17,708 nt of DNA, taken from Clostridia bacterium (GTDB lineage Bacteria; Bacillota_A; Clostridia; Oscillospirales; CAG-272). Under the pieces are notes generated by a model. It did not search any database. It was not told the origin of the DNA and saw nothing but the letters and a program-made list of their open reading frames with translations. Numbering within the stretch: position 1 is the stretch's first letter; each line of letters starts with the position of its first letter. Shown here piece after piece: positions 6,944-14,843 of the stretch. The stretch spans positions 1 through 17,708 of the forward strand of contig JAGAIH010000402.1 of the NCBI GenBank assembly GCA_017626655.1, written 5' to 3'. A program made the position numbers and the translations under genes.

Positions 6944-7594
6944 ATGAGAAAGAAAACCTATCTAAAGCTTGTGGAATACCAGACCGAGCAATCCGAAAAG
7001 CATCTTTCGGAGGTGCGGAGCATCCACAAGGAAATGCGCGGATATAAGCATGATTTTCACCATCATTTACAGGCGTTGAAGGGACAGCTTGAAGCCGGAG
7101 AGATTGAACGAGCTCTTTCGTATATCGCTCAGTTGGACGATCAGCTTATGAATGTGGATACATTACTCAAAACGGGCAATGTCTCTTTGGATGCCATTCT
7201 CTCTGCCAAAATCGCGCAAGCAAAAGCTGAAAACATAACCGTGACCGTCAAAGCAAATGTTCCCGATGTATTGACGATCTCGGATGTGGAATTGAGCATC
7301 GTGGTCGGTAATTTGCTCGATAACGCTATTGAAGCCTGCCGTACAGTATCGGAAGATCGCTTCATCCGCATTTATATCACGATGAAAGGCAATATGCTCT
7401 ACTTCTCCATGCTGAACGCTGCCGGAGACAAAAAGAAAAAGACCGGTACACTGTTTGCGACACAGAAGGATGGCGTACACGGCTTCGGGCTTCGCCGCGC
7501 CGAGGCAATTCTGGAAGAACATGGTGGTTGGGTCAAATATAACAGCGAGGATGGAGCTTTTACCTCTGAATTTTTAGTCCCGGCCATTGAATAA
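6944..7594 (+). CDS. GHKL sensor histidine kinase without membrane domain
   Basis: A 216-residue kinase of the AgrC/NatK-like GHKL type. It shows the H-box GYKHDFHHHLQALKG (phospho-acceptor probably His36), the N-box NLLDNAIEAC (Asn123, Asn127) and the glycine box GVHGFGLRRAEAILEEHGG. Typical family members carry several N-terminal membrane spans. Here the protein begins only ~35 residues before the H-box and has none, so it must sense a cytoplasmic cue or depend on a partner such as the transporter. The ATG at 6944 follows AGGTGG closely. A TTG at 6932 overlapping the regulator's stop is possible but less likely. It is the obvious partner of the LytTR regulator just upstream. The gene ends just before a strong terminator hairpin. 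Confidence 0.88.
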   Translation: MRKKTYLKLVEYQTEQSEKHLSEVRSIHKEMRGYKHDFHHHLQALKGQLEAGEIERALSYIAQLDDQLMNVDTLLKTGNVSLDAILSAKIAQAKAENITVTVKANVPDVLTISDVELSIVVGNLLDNAIEACRTVSEDRFIRIYITMKGNMLYFSMLNAAGDKKKKTGTLFATQKDGVHGFGLRRAEAILEEHGGWVKYNSEDGAFTSEFLVPAIE

Positions 7595-7598
7595 ATGC

Positions 7599-7640
7599 AA
7601 TTCGTGTACTGACATAAGCGGTTAGTGCACGAATTTGTTT
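7599..7640 (+). terminator. Terminator after the two-component genes
   Basis: A 15-bp stem (7599-7613 with 7621-7635, two G-U pairs) with a 7-base loop is followed by TGTTTTAG. It starts only 5 bases after the histidine kinase stop. Confidence 0.75.
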
Positions 7641-7663
7641 TAGCCGGGTCATTATGTTATAAT
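7635..7663 (+). promoter_or_regulatory. Promoter of the ABC transporter operon
   Basis: TTGTTT (7635-7640), a 17-base spacer and perfect TATAAT (7658-7663). The -35 box is formed by the U-tail of the preceding terminator, so the stem-loop DNA lies directly against the promoter and could double as an operator. Confidence 0.7.
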
Positions 7664-7685
7664 GCGGATGAAAGGAGTGAGGCAC

Positions 7686-9506
7686 ATGAAAAAAACAAAA
7701 CCGAAATACAGTATGTTCTCCAATATCGCATACGCCTTACGCAATATTTGGAAATGGGATAAAGCTTTTTATCTGTTCTTTATTCCGAGCATTCCTCTGG
7801 CGGTTCTGATGCCGTTGGCGGCTACCTATTTCCCCAAAATGCTGATTGATTCGGTGGAGTCACAGCAAAGTATTCAAAAGGTCGTTACCGTTATCGGTAT
7901 CTATTTCGGCGCGATTTTACTCATAGACCTGTTTCGGAATTTATGTCGCAGCAAATTACACATGCGACAATACAGTTTGTCCTGCCTATATCAGCACGCC
8001 ATCAGCGAAAAGCATATGCGTACCGATTATGCGAATACAGACAACCCCGAAGCCATCACGAAATATCAACACGCCATGAGCGATGCCTGCTCGGGTCAAT
8101 GCGCCCCTGAATTCATCTGGCAATCCTTGATGGGTCTGTTCACCAGCCTGTTGGGTATTTTCACTTATGGCTCTGTGATCGCAACCGTTTCCCCTTGGAT
8201 TCTGTTATTCTTGTTCCTGTCGGCGTTCATTACCTATCTCGTCAGCCGTTGGCAGAGAAACTACATTGAGAGAAATAAGGATCATTGGGTGACTATCGAC
8301 CGAAAGATCGGGTATCTCCAAGGCTTTTCCGAGAGATTCGACCACGCCAAGGATATCCGCATCTACGGTATGTTCGGTTGGCTGACCGATATGCTGACGG
8401 GCTTTCAGAAGGAACGCTTCGGTTGGACGAAAAAGGTCAGCGCACGCACCCTGGGCGGAACCTGCATCAATGCTCTACTGATGCTGATCCAAAACGGTGT
8501 GGCCTATGCGGTATTGATCGTAATGGTCTTCAACAACGAGATTGGCGCAGGTGATTTCGTGTTCTATTTCGGTGCGATCACAGGGTTCTCCGCATGGCTG
8601 AACGGAATTGGAAACATGGTGAATGATATTACTCACAAGAGCATCAAGATCGGCTACTACCGGGAGTATTTTGAGATCGAAGAAAAGTACAACCACGGAG
8701 AAGGTTGCCCTGTGCCGACCGAGCGTGAATTGCCCGTAGATATTGAGCTGAAAAACGTATCCTTCAAATATGCTTCTGCGGACGGTGAAAAATGTGCGCT
8801 GAAGAATGTCAATCTGAAGATCGGCAAGGGTGAAAAATTGGCCATTGTCGGTGCGAATGGCGCGGGTAAAACGACACTCGTTAAATTGATGTGCGGCTTT
8901 TATTACCCCTCCGAGGGTGAGATCAAGCTGAACGGTCGCGCCATTGCGGACTATAACATTGAGGACTACTATTCGCTCTTTTCGGCGGTGTTCCAAGATA
9001 TTTACCTCTTGCCTGTGACGATTGCAGAATTTGTTTCCTCCTCCGAAAAGGAAATTGATCGAGGCAGAGTGATGAATGTGATCAGACAAGCCGGATTGGC
9101 GGATAAGATCGATTCCTTGCCCAACGGTATCGATTCAAGACTGATGAAGGGTGTTTTTGACGATTCTATCGAAATGTCGGGTGGAGAAAAGCAGAAGCTG
9201 ATGCTTGCACGCGCACTGTATAAGGATGCACCCGTGATCGTTCTTGACGAGCCCACGGCAGCGCTTGACCCGATTGCAGAAAATGAGCTTTACTTGAAGT
9301 ATAACGAGTTGACTGCCAATAAGACATCGGTATATATTTCTCACCGTCTTGCGTCCACACGCTTCTGTGACCGCATCGTATATCTTGAAAACGGCGAGAT
9401 CGTGGAATGCGGCTCTCACGACGAGCTGATGAAGCTGGGCGGCAAGTATGCCCATATGTTTGACCTGCAAAGTCATTACTATAAGGAGGATGTGGATCAT
9501 GCGTAA
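7686..9506 (+). CDS. ABC half-transporter 1 (permease-ATPase fusion)
   Basis: A 606-residue half-transporter: an N-terminal membrane domain (~1-340, several hydrophobic spans such as LFFIPSIPLAVLMPLAA and SPWILLFLFLSAFITYLV) fused to an ATPase domain. Visible motifs are Walker A GANGAGKT (389-396), Q-loop VFQDIYLL, signature MSGGEKQ (~497-503), Walker B VIVLDEPTAALDP with catalytic Glu522, and the H-loop SHRL. The site is canonical, so it should hydrolyse ATP. It has no C39 peptidase domain, so it is not a leader-cleaving bacteriocin exporter. I chose ATG 7686 (AAGGAG 8 bases upstream); an earlier in-frame ATG at 7662 overlaps the -10 box and cannot be in the transcript. It overlaps the second half-transporter and surely forms a heterodimer with it. 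Probable role: export of a peptide or toxic compound; the substrate cannot be read from sequence. Confidence 0.93.
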   Translation: MKKTKPKYSMFSNIAYALRNIWKWDKAFYLFFIPSIPLAVLMPLAATYFPKMLIDSVESQQSIQKVVTVIGIYFGAILLIDLFRNLCRSKLHMRQYSLSCLYQHAISEKHMRTDYANTDNPEAITKYQHAMSDACSGQCAPEFIWQSLMGLFTSLLGIFTYGSVIATVSPWILLFLFLSAFITYLVSRWQRNYIERNKDHWVTIDRKIGYLQGFSERFDHAKDIRIYGMFGWLTDMLTGFQKERFGWTKKVSARTLGGTCINALLMLIQNGVAYAVLIVMVFNNEIGAGDFVFYFGAITGFSAWLNGIGNMVNDITHKSIKIGYYREYFEIEEKYNHGEGCPVPTERELPVDIELKNVSFKYASADGEKCALKNVNLKIGKGEKLAIVGANGAGKTTLVKLMCGFYYPSEGEIKLNGRAIADYNIEDYYSLFSAVFQDIYLLPVTIAEFVSSSEKEIDRGRVMNVIRQAGLADKIDSLPNGIDSRLMKGVFDDSIEMSGGEKQKLMLARALYKDAPVIVLDEPTAALDPIAENELYLKYNELTANKTSVYISHRLASTRFCDRIVYLENGEIVECGSHDELMKLGGKYAHMFDLQSHYYKEDVDHA

Positions 9507-11322
9507 AAATAACCCTAATATGCGTGCGCTGAAGCTGCTGCACTCCTTCTGCCCCTCCTATTTTCCGCTGTTAGTTCTCAAATCGTTTTTCGGAAAACTG
9601 TCGCCTTATTTCAACCTGTATCTCTCCGCAGAAATCGTGAATGAGATCGTTGGTGCGAGAAATAAGGACACGCTGATTACGCTTGTTCTGATCACTGTGA
9701 TCGGCAACTTCGCTATTGCCATCATGGGAGGGATTTTGAACCGTGCTTTTGGCCATAAAGAAACCTTGCTTTACCAGCGTGAGGCAGTATATTATAACAA
9801 GAAAACACTTGACCTTGATTACGACAACCTGGAAAACACCGAGGTTCGCCAGCTTCGCCGCAAGATCGTTGAGTCTTCAAGAATCAATTTTCATGGTAAG
9901 CAACTGCTGTTGATGTCTGTCGGTAGATTGGTCAATATAACAATCAGCGCAATATTGGCTCTTATTCTGGGCATTGAAATGTTTGTGCTGATGTTTGCAT
10001 CGGGCTTTAGCTGGCTGATCATTCTCCTGGCTTGCCTGATCGTCGGTCTTGTCTCTTTCAACGTTTGGTATTCGTTCAGAGTAAAGGATAAAATGGGCAC
10101 GGTATACCGTAATGCCTCCCAGACTATGATCGACGAAAACAGAATCGACGATGCGATTGATTGCTATAATATGGGCAAGGATGTGCGCCTGTACCGCCAG
10201 GATAAGCTGATTATGAAGATCAAAAACTTCGCGCTTGACCTCCACAAAAAGGCGTTCCGTACCATGGAATCCAGCAAGTATAAGTTCGATATGCCGTTAA
10301 CCTTTACGGGTATTCTGCTGGAAGCCATTATCTACGTGTTTGTGTGTGTATACGCCTTGCTCGGAACGTTCGGTATCGGTAGCATCGTAAAATACGTTGG
10401 TTTTGTAGAAACGATCACAGGTTGTATCACCAGTTACTTCGCTGTATTTGCGGATATCAAATACAACACGCCTTTTGTGGAAGACTATCTGGCATACTTC
10501 GACATTCCCCAAAAGATGTATCAGGGTTCGCTTACCGTTGAAAAGCGTGACGATAACGAGTATTATGTAGAGTTCAAGGATGTATCCTTCAAATACCCCG
10601 GATCCGAAACCTACGCGCTCCGTCATGTCAATATGAAATTCAAGGTTGGCGAAAAGCTTGCTGTCGTTGGTATGAACGGCAGCGGTAAGACCACTTTCAT
10701 CAAGCTGATGTGCCGATTGTACGATCCCACCGAGGGAGAAATCCTGCTCAACGGTGTCAATATCAAAAAATATGATTACGACGAATATCTGGCTGTATTC
10801 TCGGTGGTGTTCCAGGACTTCAAGCTCTTTTCCTTCTCTCTTGGTGAAAACGTTGCCTCCGGAGCGGATTATGACGTAGACAAGGTAATGGCCGCCCTTC
10901 ATCAGTCCGGATTCGGTGAACGACTGGCAACCATGCCGGAGGGCATCAAGACCACCTTGTATAAGGACTTCGATGAAAATGGTATCGAGGTATCGGGCGG
11001 TGAAGCTCAAAAGATAGCCCTTGCCCGAGCGCTCTATAAGGATTCACCGTTTATCATTCTTGACGAGCCTACCGCCGCACTCGATCCCATTGCGGAATAC
11101 GAAATCTATTCCAAGTTTAACGAGATCGTGGGTGACAAAACGGCCATCTATATCAGTCATCGCCTGTCCTCTTGCCGCTTCTGCGATAAGATCGCCGTGT
11201 TCGATAACGGCCATATCGTTCAGCGTGGTTCCCATGATGAGCTTGTTGCCGACGAATCGGGCAAGTATTATGAGCTTTGGCACGCACAAGCACAATACTA
11301 CACGGAAAGTCAAGGGGCTTAA
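9499..11322 (+). CDS. ABC half-transporter 2 (permease-ATPase fusion)
   Basis: A 607-residue partner of half-transporter 1, built the same way. Membrane spans include ISAILALILGIEMFVLMFA, SWLIILLACLIVGLVSFNVW and LEAIIYVFVCVYALLGTF. The ATPase has Walker A GMNGSGKT (391-398), Q-loop VFQDFKLF, signature VSGGEAQ, Walker B FIILDEPTAALDP with Glu523, and H-loop SHRL. Both halves carry a complete Walker B glutamate, unlike many heterodimeric exporters with one degenerate site. The start ATG at 9499 lies inside the last codons of the previous gene (8-base overlap), with AAGGAGGA eight bases upstream, so the two are translationally coupled. A longer reading from 9448 would invade the upstream gene without a ribosome binding site and is rejected. 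Confidence 0.93.
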   Translation: MRKNNPNMRALKLLHSFCPSYFPLLVLKSFFGKLSPYFNLYLSAEIVNEIVGARNKDTLITLVLITVIGNFAIAIMGGILNRAFGHKETLLYQREAVYYNKKTLDLDYDNLENTEVRQLRRKIVESSRINFHGKQLLLMSVGRLVNITISAILALILGIEMFVLMFASGFSWLIILLACLIVGLVSFNVWYSFRVKDKMGTVYRNASQTMIDENRIDDAIDCYNMGKDVRLYRQDKLIMKIKNFALDLHKKAFRTMESSKYKFDMPLTFTGILLEAIIYVFVCVYALLGTFGIGSIVKYVGFVETITGCITSYFAVFADIKYNTPFVEDYLAYFDIPQKMYQGSLTVEKRDDNEYYVEFKDVSFKYPGSETYALRHVNMKFKVGEKLAVVGMNGSGKTTFIKLMCRLYDPTEGEILLNGVNIKKYDYDEYLAVFSVVFQDFKLFSFSLGENVASGADYDVDKVMAALHQSGFGERLATMPEGIKTTLYKDFDENGIEVSGGEAQKIALARALYKDSPFIILDEPTAALDPIAEYEIYSKFNEIVGDKTAIYISHRLSSCRFCDKIAVFDNGHIVQRGSHDELVADESGKYYELWHAQAQYYTESQGA

Positions 11323-11329
11323 TAAAAAT

Positions 11330-11359
11330 CAGGGCGCATTGCGTCAAACTTGCGCCCTG
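11330..11359 (+). other. Intercistronic stem-loop without U-tail
   Basis: A perfect 9-bp stem (11330-11338 with 11351-11359) and 12-base loop lie between the second transporter and the next small gene. They are followed by AAAAG rather than U's. It more likely stabilises the upstream mRNA or lowers downstream expression than terminates. Confidence 0.55.
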
Positions 11360-11378
11360 TAAAAGTTGGAGGAATAAA

Positions 11379-11669
11379 ATGACAGAGAATACTATCACCA
11401 TCACGGAGGTCTGGGAGCAGATCAAAAAGCTGCAGGAGCAGATCGCATCCTTGAAGGAAACCACCGATTGTATCATTGCTGAGAATGATATCGATGAATA
11501 TGACAATGGGGAGCCGATAACCGTCGTTAAGACAGAGATCGCAATGGCGAAAATCGATACCATCAAACATACGTTTTCCGAGCGCGAAAAAACGTTGCAG
11601 TCGCTTCTTGATCTCTATAAGATCATGTATAGCGATTTGAAGCAGGACAATGCAGCAAATACACTCTGA
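11379..11669 (+). CDS. Small helical protein of unknown function
   Basis: A 96-residue protein starting MTENTITITEVWEQIKKLQE, with a strong TTGGAGGA five bases before the ATG. It is predicted by eye to be almost entirely helical: a heptad-like first helix (IKKLQEQIASLKE), an acidic linker (NDIDEYDNGEP), then a second helix rich in K/E/L. No signal peptide, no Gly-Gly leader, no cysteine pattern, so it does not look like a transported peptide precursor. It resembles a small coiled-coil adaptor. Its place in the ABC operon suggests an accessory role in the same process. I do not recognise the family. Confidence 0.75.
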   Translation: MTENTITITEVWEQIKKLQEQIASLKETTDCIIAENDIDEYDNGEPITVVKTEIAMAKIDTIKHTFSEREKTLQSLLDLYKIMYSDLKQDNAANTL

Positions 11670-11692
11670 GATAATTTGCTGAGGTGCGTGAA

Positions 11693-12004
11693 ATGAACCA
11701 GGTACAAAACAAAATTGACATCATCAGAAAAGTACTTAGTGAGATTGAAAGTGAGAATAGATTCACAGAAATTTTCAGACAAATCCCCTTGAATTCGCAA
11801 AGGGATTTCAAGGATTTTTCTCCGGAACAAATCTATTTTGACTTTATCAAGTATATCATAGAACAAGATAATCTGCCGGATAACATATATGGCATCAATA
11901 TCCACATGAATTCCGATAATGTCATTGATCACTATGAACTGATCTCCTTTGCATGTGAAACAGCATTATGCAAGGGCTATATCAATGTTGTTTGGGCGGA
12001 GTAA
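11693..12004 (+). CDS. Small acidic protein of unknown function
   Basis: A 103-residue protein starting MNQVQNKIDIIRKVLSEIES. I placed the start at ATG 11693, with AGGTG six bases upstream; a GTG three codons earlier overlaps that ribosome binding site. The sequence has a charged N-terminal helix, a middle part FSPEQIYFDFIKYIIEQDN and a C-terminal part that includes ALCKGYINVVW. No membrane segment or known catalytic motif is seen. It is the last gene of the ABC operon and is closed by a strong terminator. It is more AT-rich than the transporters. Family not recognised; an immunity or accessory function would fit the context but is not shown. Confidence 0.7.
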   Translation: MNQVQNKIDIIRKVLSEIESENRFTEIFRQIPLNSQRDFKDFSPEQIYFDFIKYIIEQDNLPDNIYGINIHMNSDNVIDHYELISFACETALCKGYINVVWAE

Positions 12005-12031
12005 TACTCAGGTAATAACTTAATGAAAATG

Positions 12032-12074
12032 CCGCCGAGAGTAACCGTAATTGGTCGCTCTCGGCGGTGTTTTT
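12032..12074 (+). terminator. Terminator closing the ABC operon
   Basis: A perfect 10-bp GC-rich stem (12032-12041 with 12058-12067) is followed by GTTTTTAT. It lies between convergent genes. The minus-strand version has a weaker tail (CATTTTCATT) but may serve the XRE gene ending at 12080. Confidence 0.85.
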
Positions 12075-12079
12075 ATAGA

Positions 12080-13177
12080 TCAATTCTTATTATTTGCTTG
12101 GGGTAGATAGGGCACCAATCGTTCAACCAATTCCTTGAACCGATGATCTTCTTGAACCGAGGCAAAGGGGCCATTCACATTCGTAAGCCCTTGATAAGCC
12201 CACCAACAGACATATTCGCCCTTATCGTTGGTATCATCTTCGGGCTCACTCAATTTGTTATCGGTCAACAGATTCAGGACGGGACAGTTATAGGAGAGAA
12301 CGGTTTCGATAGGCAATTCACTGTATTGAGTATACAGATCAATTGCTTTTTCAAGAGCGGAATATCCTTCATCATGCTGTTCTTGCTTGAAATATGCTTC
12401 CGCGATCCGCATATAAAAGTCTGCACGCATACACATCCACGCATCCGTGTCTGTGGACGGATCTCTCATATCGTCGATCAGCTTCAGCACCAGCTTATAA
12501 CTTTCCACCGTCTCGGTGGAGGACTCCTGACCGATGCAGTTATAGAAAACGTATCTCATAAATGAGAGGAGATTTTCTTGCATTTGCATACGGTGCTTTT
12601 CCGCGTCGTTGCGATATTCATAGCGTGCTTCAAGCAGAACCTCGCGGCAGGCTTTCCAGCCGGGGATCAAGTGGCTCCAAGTGTCCAACGAATCCTCGCT
12701 TTCAGCGATCATAATATAGCGCATAGCTTCCAGCCGGTAATCCTCGTCAGGGCAGTTTTCCAAGATATTCCGGCAAATGGCGCGGATCTCCTTGAGGTGC
12801 TTCTCATGGGGGCGAACACCATGCTCCAGATAGCATCGGCACAGCCATATACCAAAGCTGTATTCCTTGGGAAATTCCTCATAAGCCGCCCGACAGGTCA
12901 GATAGAATTGCTCCGGATTGTCTTGGACTTCACGAATCAGGCGAGTATGGGTAGCGATCTTTTCTTCCATGGATTCAAGGTCTGTGCCAAAAAGCACGTC
13001 GGTGGATATATGGAAAAGCTGGGCGATCTTGGGGATTAGTTCGATATCGGGATAGGCAAGCCCGTTCTCCCATCGGCTGACCGATTGATATGTCACGCCG
13101 AGGGCTTGGGCTACCTCTTCTTGGGTGATGTTCCGCTCGCGGCGTAGCTTGCGGATAACAGTAGATATGGGTAACAT
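12080..13177 (-). CDS. XRE-family regulator 1 with TPR-like C-terminal domain
   Basis: A 365-residue regulator. The N-terminal Cro/C1-type HTH (about 5-62) reads IRKLRRERNITQEEVAQALG then VTYQSVSRWENGLAYPDIEL and ends with STDVLFG. The remaining ~300 residues are helical, with repeat-like stretches (MRIAEAYFKQEQHDEGYSAL, EKAIDLYTQYSELP) that resemble TPR units, the architecture used by peptide-responsive RRNPP/Rgg regulators. I chose the ATG at 13175-13177, with AAGGAG eight bases upstream and a consensus promoter behind it; a longer reading would start at or upstream of the predicted transcript start. It is the first of three similar regulators on this strand and is convergent with the ABC operon. 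Ligand and targets are unknown. Confidence 0.88.
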   Translation of the reverse strand: MLPISTVIRKLRRERNITQEEVAQALGVTYQSVSRWENGLAYPDIELIPKIAQLFHISTDVLFGTDLESMEEKIATHTRLIREVQDNPEQFYLTCRAAYEEFPKEYSFGIWLCRCYLEHGVRPHEKHLKEIRAICRNILENCPDEDYRLEAMRYIMIAESEDSLDTWSHLIPGWKACREVLLEARYEYRNDAEKHRMQMQENLLSFMRYVFYNCIGQESSTETVESYKLVLKLIDDMRDPSTDTDAWMCMRADFYMRIAEAYFKQEQHDEGYSALEKAIDLYTQYSELPIETVLSYNCPVLNLLTDNKLSEPEDDTNDKGEYVCWWAYQGLTNVNGPFASVQEDHRFKELVERLVPYLPQANNKN

Positions 13178-13224
13178 AGTACGAACTCCTTGTACATAGA
13201 TTCGGCTGCGCAACCTGTGCTTAT

Positions 13225-13253
13225 ATTGTACAGCCTTCAAGGAGAAAAGTCAA
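13225..13253 (-). promoter_or_regulatory. Promoter of XRE regulator 1
   Basis: On the minus strand TTGACT (13248-13253), 17 bases, TACAAT (13225-13230). The start codon lies about 48 bases downstream. Confidence 0.75.
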
Positions 13254-13272
13254 TAAGCTGTCCCGCACTACG

Positions 13273-13283
13273 GACTCAACCAG
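13273..13283 (-). repeat. 11-bp motif upstream of the XRE1 promoter (copy 1)
   Basis: CTGGTTGAGTC on the minus strand, ending 19 bases upstream of the -35 box. An identical copy lies at the same distance upstream of the XRE3 promoter (16933-16943). Confidence 0.5.
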
Positions 13284-13333
13284 CGAGAGAATTTTGCACT
13301 TGTTCGTATAGTCAGGGGGCTGTGTGTTATCGT

Positions 13334-14467
13334 TTATAGCTTCTGCGCTCTTTCCAAAAGCTCCTTCCAGCGAGGCTCTTCCCGCACACTGTCAAACCAT
13401 TCCCAACCCGATTGCATGGTCATGATGAGCGCAACTGCTGTCTTTTTCCAATAGTAGCGAATCCCGAGGAGATGGAGGAGCTTTTTCCCATTGGGAAGTT
13501 GAACGTGCCGATTCTGTTTTATGAGCTTGGTTTTTCCAAAGAACAGAGGATTCCCCAAATCCAACGGCGTTCCGTCGGGAATGTTTGCCCAACGTTCGTT
13601 GAGTTCAAGGGCTTTCTCCAAATAGGCATAGCCCTGCTCGGTATCACCTGCTCCGAAATAGGCTGCGGACATACGTATATACACCATACCGTATTCAGCG
13701 ATCCATCCGTCGGGGATGCGCTCATTTTCTTTCCGGCCTGTTACACCGTCCAATATTTGCAAATACACGGCTTTGTGAGCAAGGGAGTCCATGGGAGTGT
13801 TTATGACACAACACTTATTCAAACGCTCAATGGTGGTTGCCGTGCGCAGAAAATTCCCTGCCTTCCGATACATCCAATACTGCTCGTCATCACCTAAAAG
13901 CTTGTACCGCTCCTCGTATATCTCGTAGCAGTTTTCATAATAAAACTTTGTATCCCTGTTACGCCATTTTTCAAGTTCGTCCTCATCACAGATCATGCAC
14001 ATATATTTGATTGCTCTTCGCCGCATAACGCTGTCGGTACATTCCTTTAGCAGCCTTTCACAGAGATCTTGCAGCATGGGCTTGTATTCATCCAGTTTGT
14101 CTCTGTGATGATGTGTGATCTCACCCATGAGCGAATTAGCAATATGCCAATCACGGGGATATTTTTTGTGATACTTTAAAGCCAGAGCCAGCCGCTCTTC
14201 GGAGGAATCAAGGCTGTTCACGACCTTGAAATAGTTGTTATTGACATCCTCGCGGGCACTGATCTCGTCATTGCCAATGAGTTCATCCACCGTGACCTCA
14301 AAATAGTTGGCAATAGAGGGTAGCAGGGTAATGTCGGGATAGCCGTCACCACACTCCCATTTGGACACCGATTGCGGAGATACACCCAATACCTGCGCCA
14401 GCTCATCCTGGGTCATATCCCGCTCACGGCGGTATTTTTTGATTCTTTCTCCAATCATCAAATTCAT
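13334..14467 (-). CDS. XRE-family regulator 2 with TPR-like C-terminal domain
   Basis: A 377-residue paralogue of XRE1. The HTH (about 5-65) reads GERIKKYRRERDMTQDELAQ then VLGVSPQSVSKWECGDGYPD, closing with TVDELIG. The C-terminal part is helical, with AAYFGAGDTEQGYAYLEKAL matching the repeat-like segment of XRE1. The extreme C-terminus (WEWFDSVREEPRWKELLERA) also parallels XRE1 (EDHRFKELVERLV), so the two share the whole architecture and not only the HTH. The ATG at 14465-14467 has AAAGGAG six bases upstream. No U-rich terminator separates it from XRE1, so read-through into XRE1 is possible. It probably binds its own promoter region, as is usual for the family. Confidence 0.88.
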   Translation of the reverse strand: MNLMIGERIKKYRRERDMTQDELAQVLGVSPQSVSKWECGDGYPDITLLPSIANYFEVTVDELIGNDEISAREDVNNNYFKVVNSLDSSEERLALALKYHKKYPRDWHIANSLMGEITHHHRDKLDEYKPMLQDLCERLLKECTDSVMRRRAIKYMCMICDEDELEKWRNRDTKFYYENCYEIYEERYKLLGDDEQYWMYRKAGNFLRTATTIERLNKCCVINTPMDSLAHKAVYLQILDGVTGRKENERIPDGWIAEYGMVYIRMSAAYFGAGDTEQGYAYLEKALELNERWANIPDGTPLDLGNPLFFGKTKLIKQNRHVQLPNGKKLLHLLGIRYYWKKTAVALIMTMQSGWEWFDSVREEPRWKELLERAQKL

Positions 14468-14512
14468 ATTCTACTCCTTTCCAAACATGATGTTCATAGC
14501 GACGGGCCCTGT

Positions 14513-14520
14513 CACCGGTA
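14513..14520. promoter_or_regulatory. TCACCGGT box beside the XRE2 -10 region
   Basis: TCACCGGT lies directly downstream of the XRE2 -10 box, at the expected transcription start. The same octamer occurs downstream of the XRE3 -10 box at 16870-16877, so it is a candidate shared operator. Confidence 0.4.
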
Positions 14521-14522
14521 TT

Positions 14523-14551
14523 ATGATACCATAGCAGGGAATAGAAGTCAA
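14523..14551 (-). promoter_or_regulatory. Promoter of XRE regulator 2
   Basis: On the minus strand TTGACT (14546-14551), 17 bases, TATCAT (14523-14528). Confidence 0.75.
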
Positions 14552-14594
14552 TAACCGCGTTTTTGCGTTACATACCACTTTGAGTGGGATTTTT

Positions 14595-14666
14595 CTACGA
14601 AGAATTGTTTCGGTAAAGAAGGTTGGCAAACAAGTAGTTTGCATAAACGCATAAATTGAGAATCAT
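14595..14666 (-). CDS. Possible 23-residue hydrophobic peptide
   Basis: Minus-strand ATG 14664-14666 opens a 23-codon frame ending in TAG, MILNLCVYANYLFANLLYRN then NSS. A promoter-like TTGACA/TACACT lies about 30 bases upstream. A GGGGG run sits only 2 bases before the ATG, so translation initiation looks weak. It lies just upstream of a TPR-type XRE gene on the same strand, the place where RRNPP-type systems encode signalling peptides. Evidence is thin: the region may simply be a non-coding RNA. Confidence 0.25.
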   Translation of the reverse strand: MILNLCVYANYLFANLLYRNNSS

Positions 14667-14697
14667 ATCCCCCGTTTTTTCGCCTCTCGGCGTGTCC

Positions 14698-14725
14698 AGT
14701 GTAGCATAGCTCTCGCAGCTGTCAA
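14698..14725 (-). promoter_or_regulatory. Promoter-like sequence in front of the small peptide frame
   Basis: On the minus strand a perfect TTGACA (14720-14725), a 16-base spacer and TACACT (14698-14703). Its transcript would start near 14691 and run toward XRE2. Confidence 0.5.
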
Positions 14726-14755
14726 CGTGAAAAATTATCGCTGAAAAATGAAATA

Positions 14756-14797
14756 GATACAGAATAGCCAGGTAGCAATACCTGGTTTTTCTGTATC
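14756..14797. repeat. Isolated long hairpin with GCAA tetraloop
   Basis: A 9-bp outer stem (14756-14764 with 14789-14797) and a 7-bp inner stem (14768-14774 with 14779-14785) are separated by a TAG/TTT internal loop and capped by GCAA. On the plus strand the inner stem is followed by five T's, so it can act as a terminator, although no plus-strand gene precedes it. Confidence 0.55.
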
Positions 14798-14843
14798 CAC
14801 ACGCAATATTTTTTCGTGTACTGAAAGTGATCTATACCTCTCG

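Noticed and set aside
8475..9089. Minus-strand frame opposite the first ABC transporter
   Set aside because: Shadow of the ATPase domain; the same applies to 10297-11010 opposite the second transporter.
11379..11669. RiPP or bacteriocin precursor for the ABC pair
   Set aside because: 96 residues, highly charged and helical, with no Gly-Gly leader, no Cys/Ser/Thr-rich core and no modification enzyme nearby.
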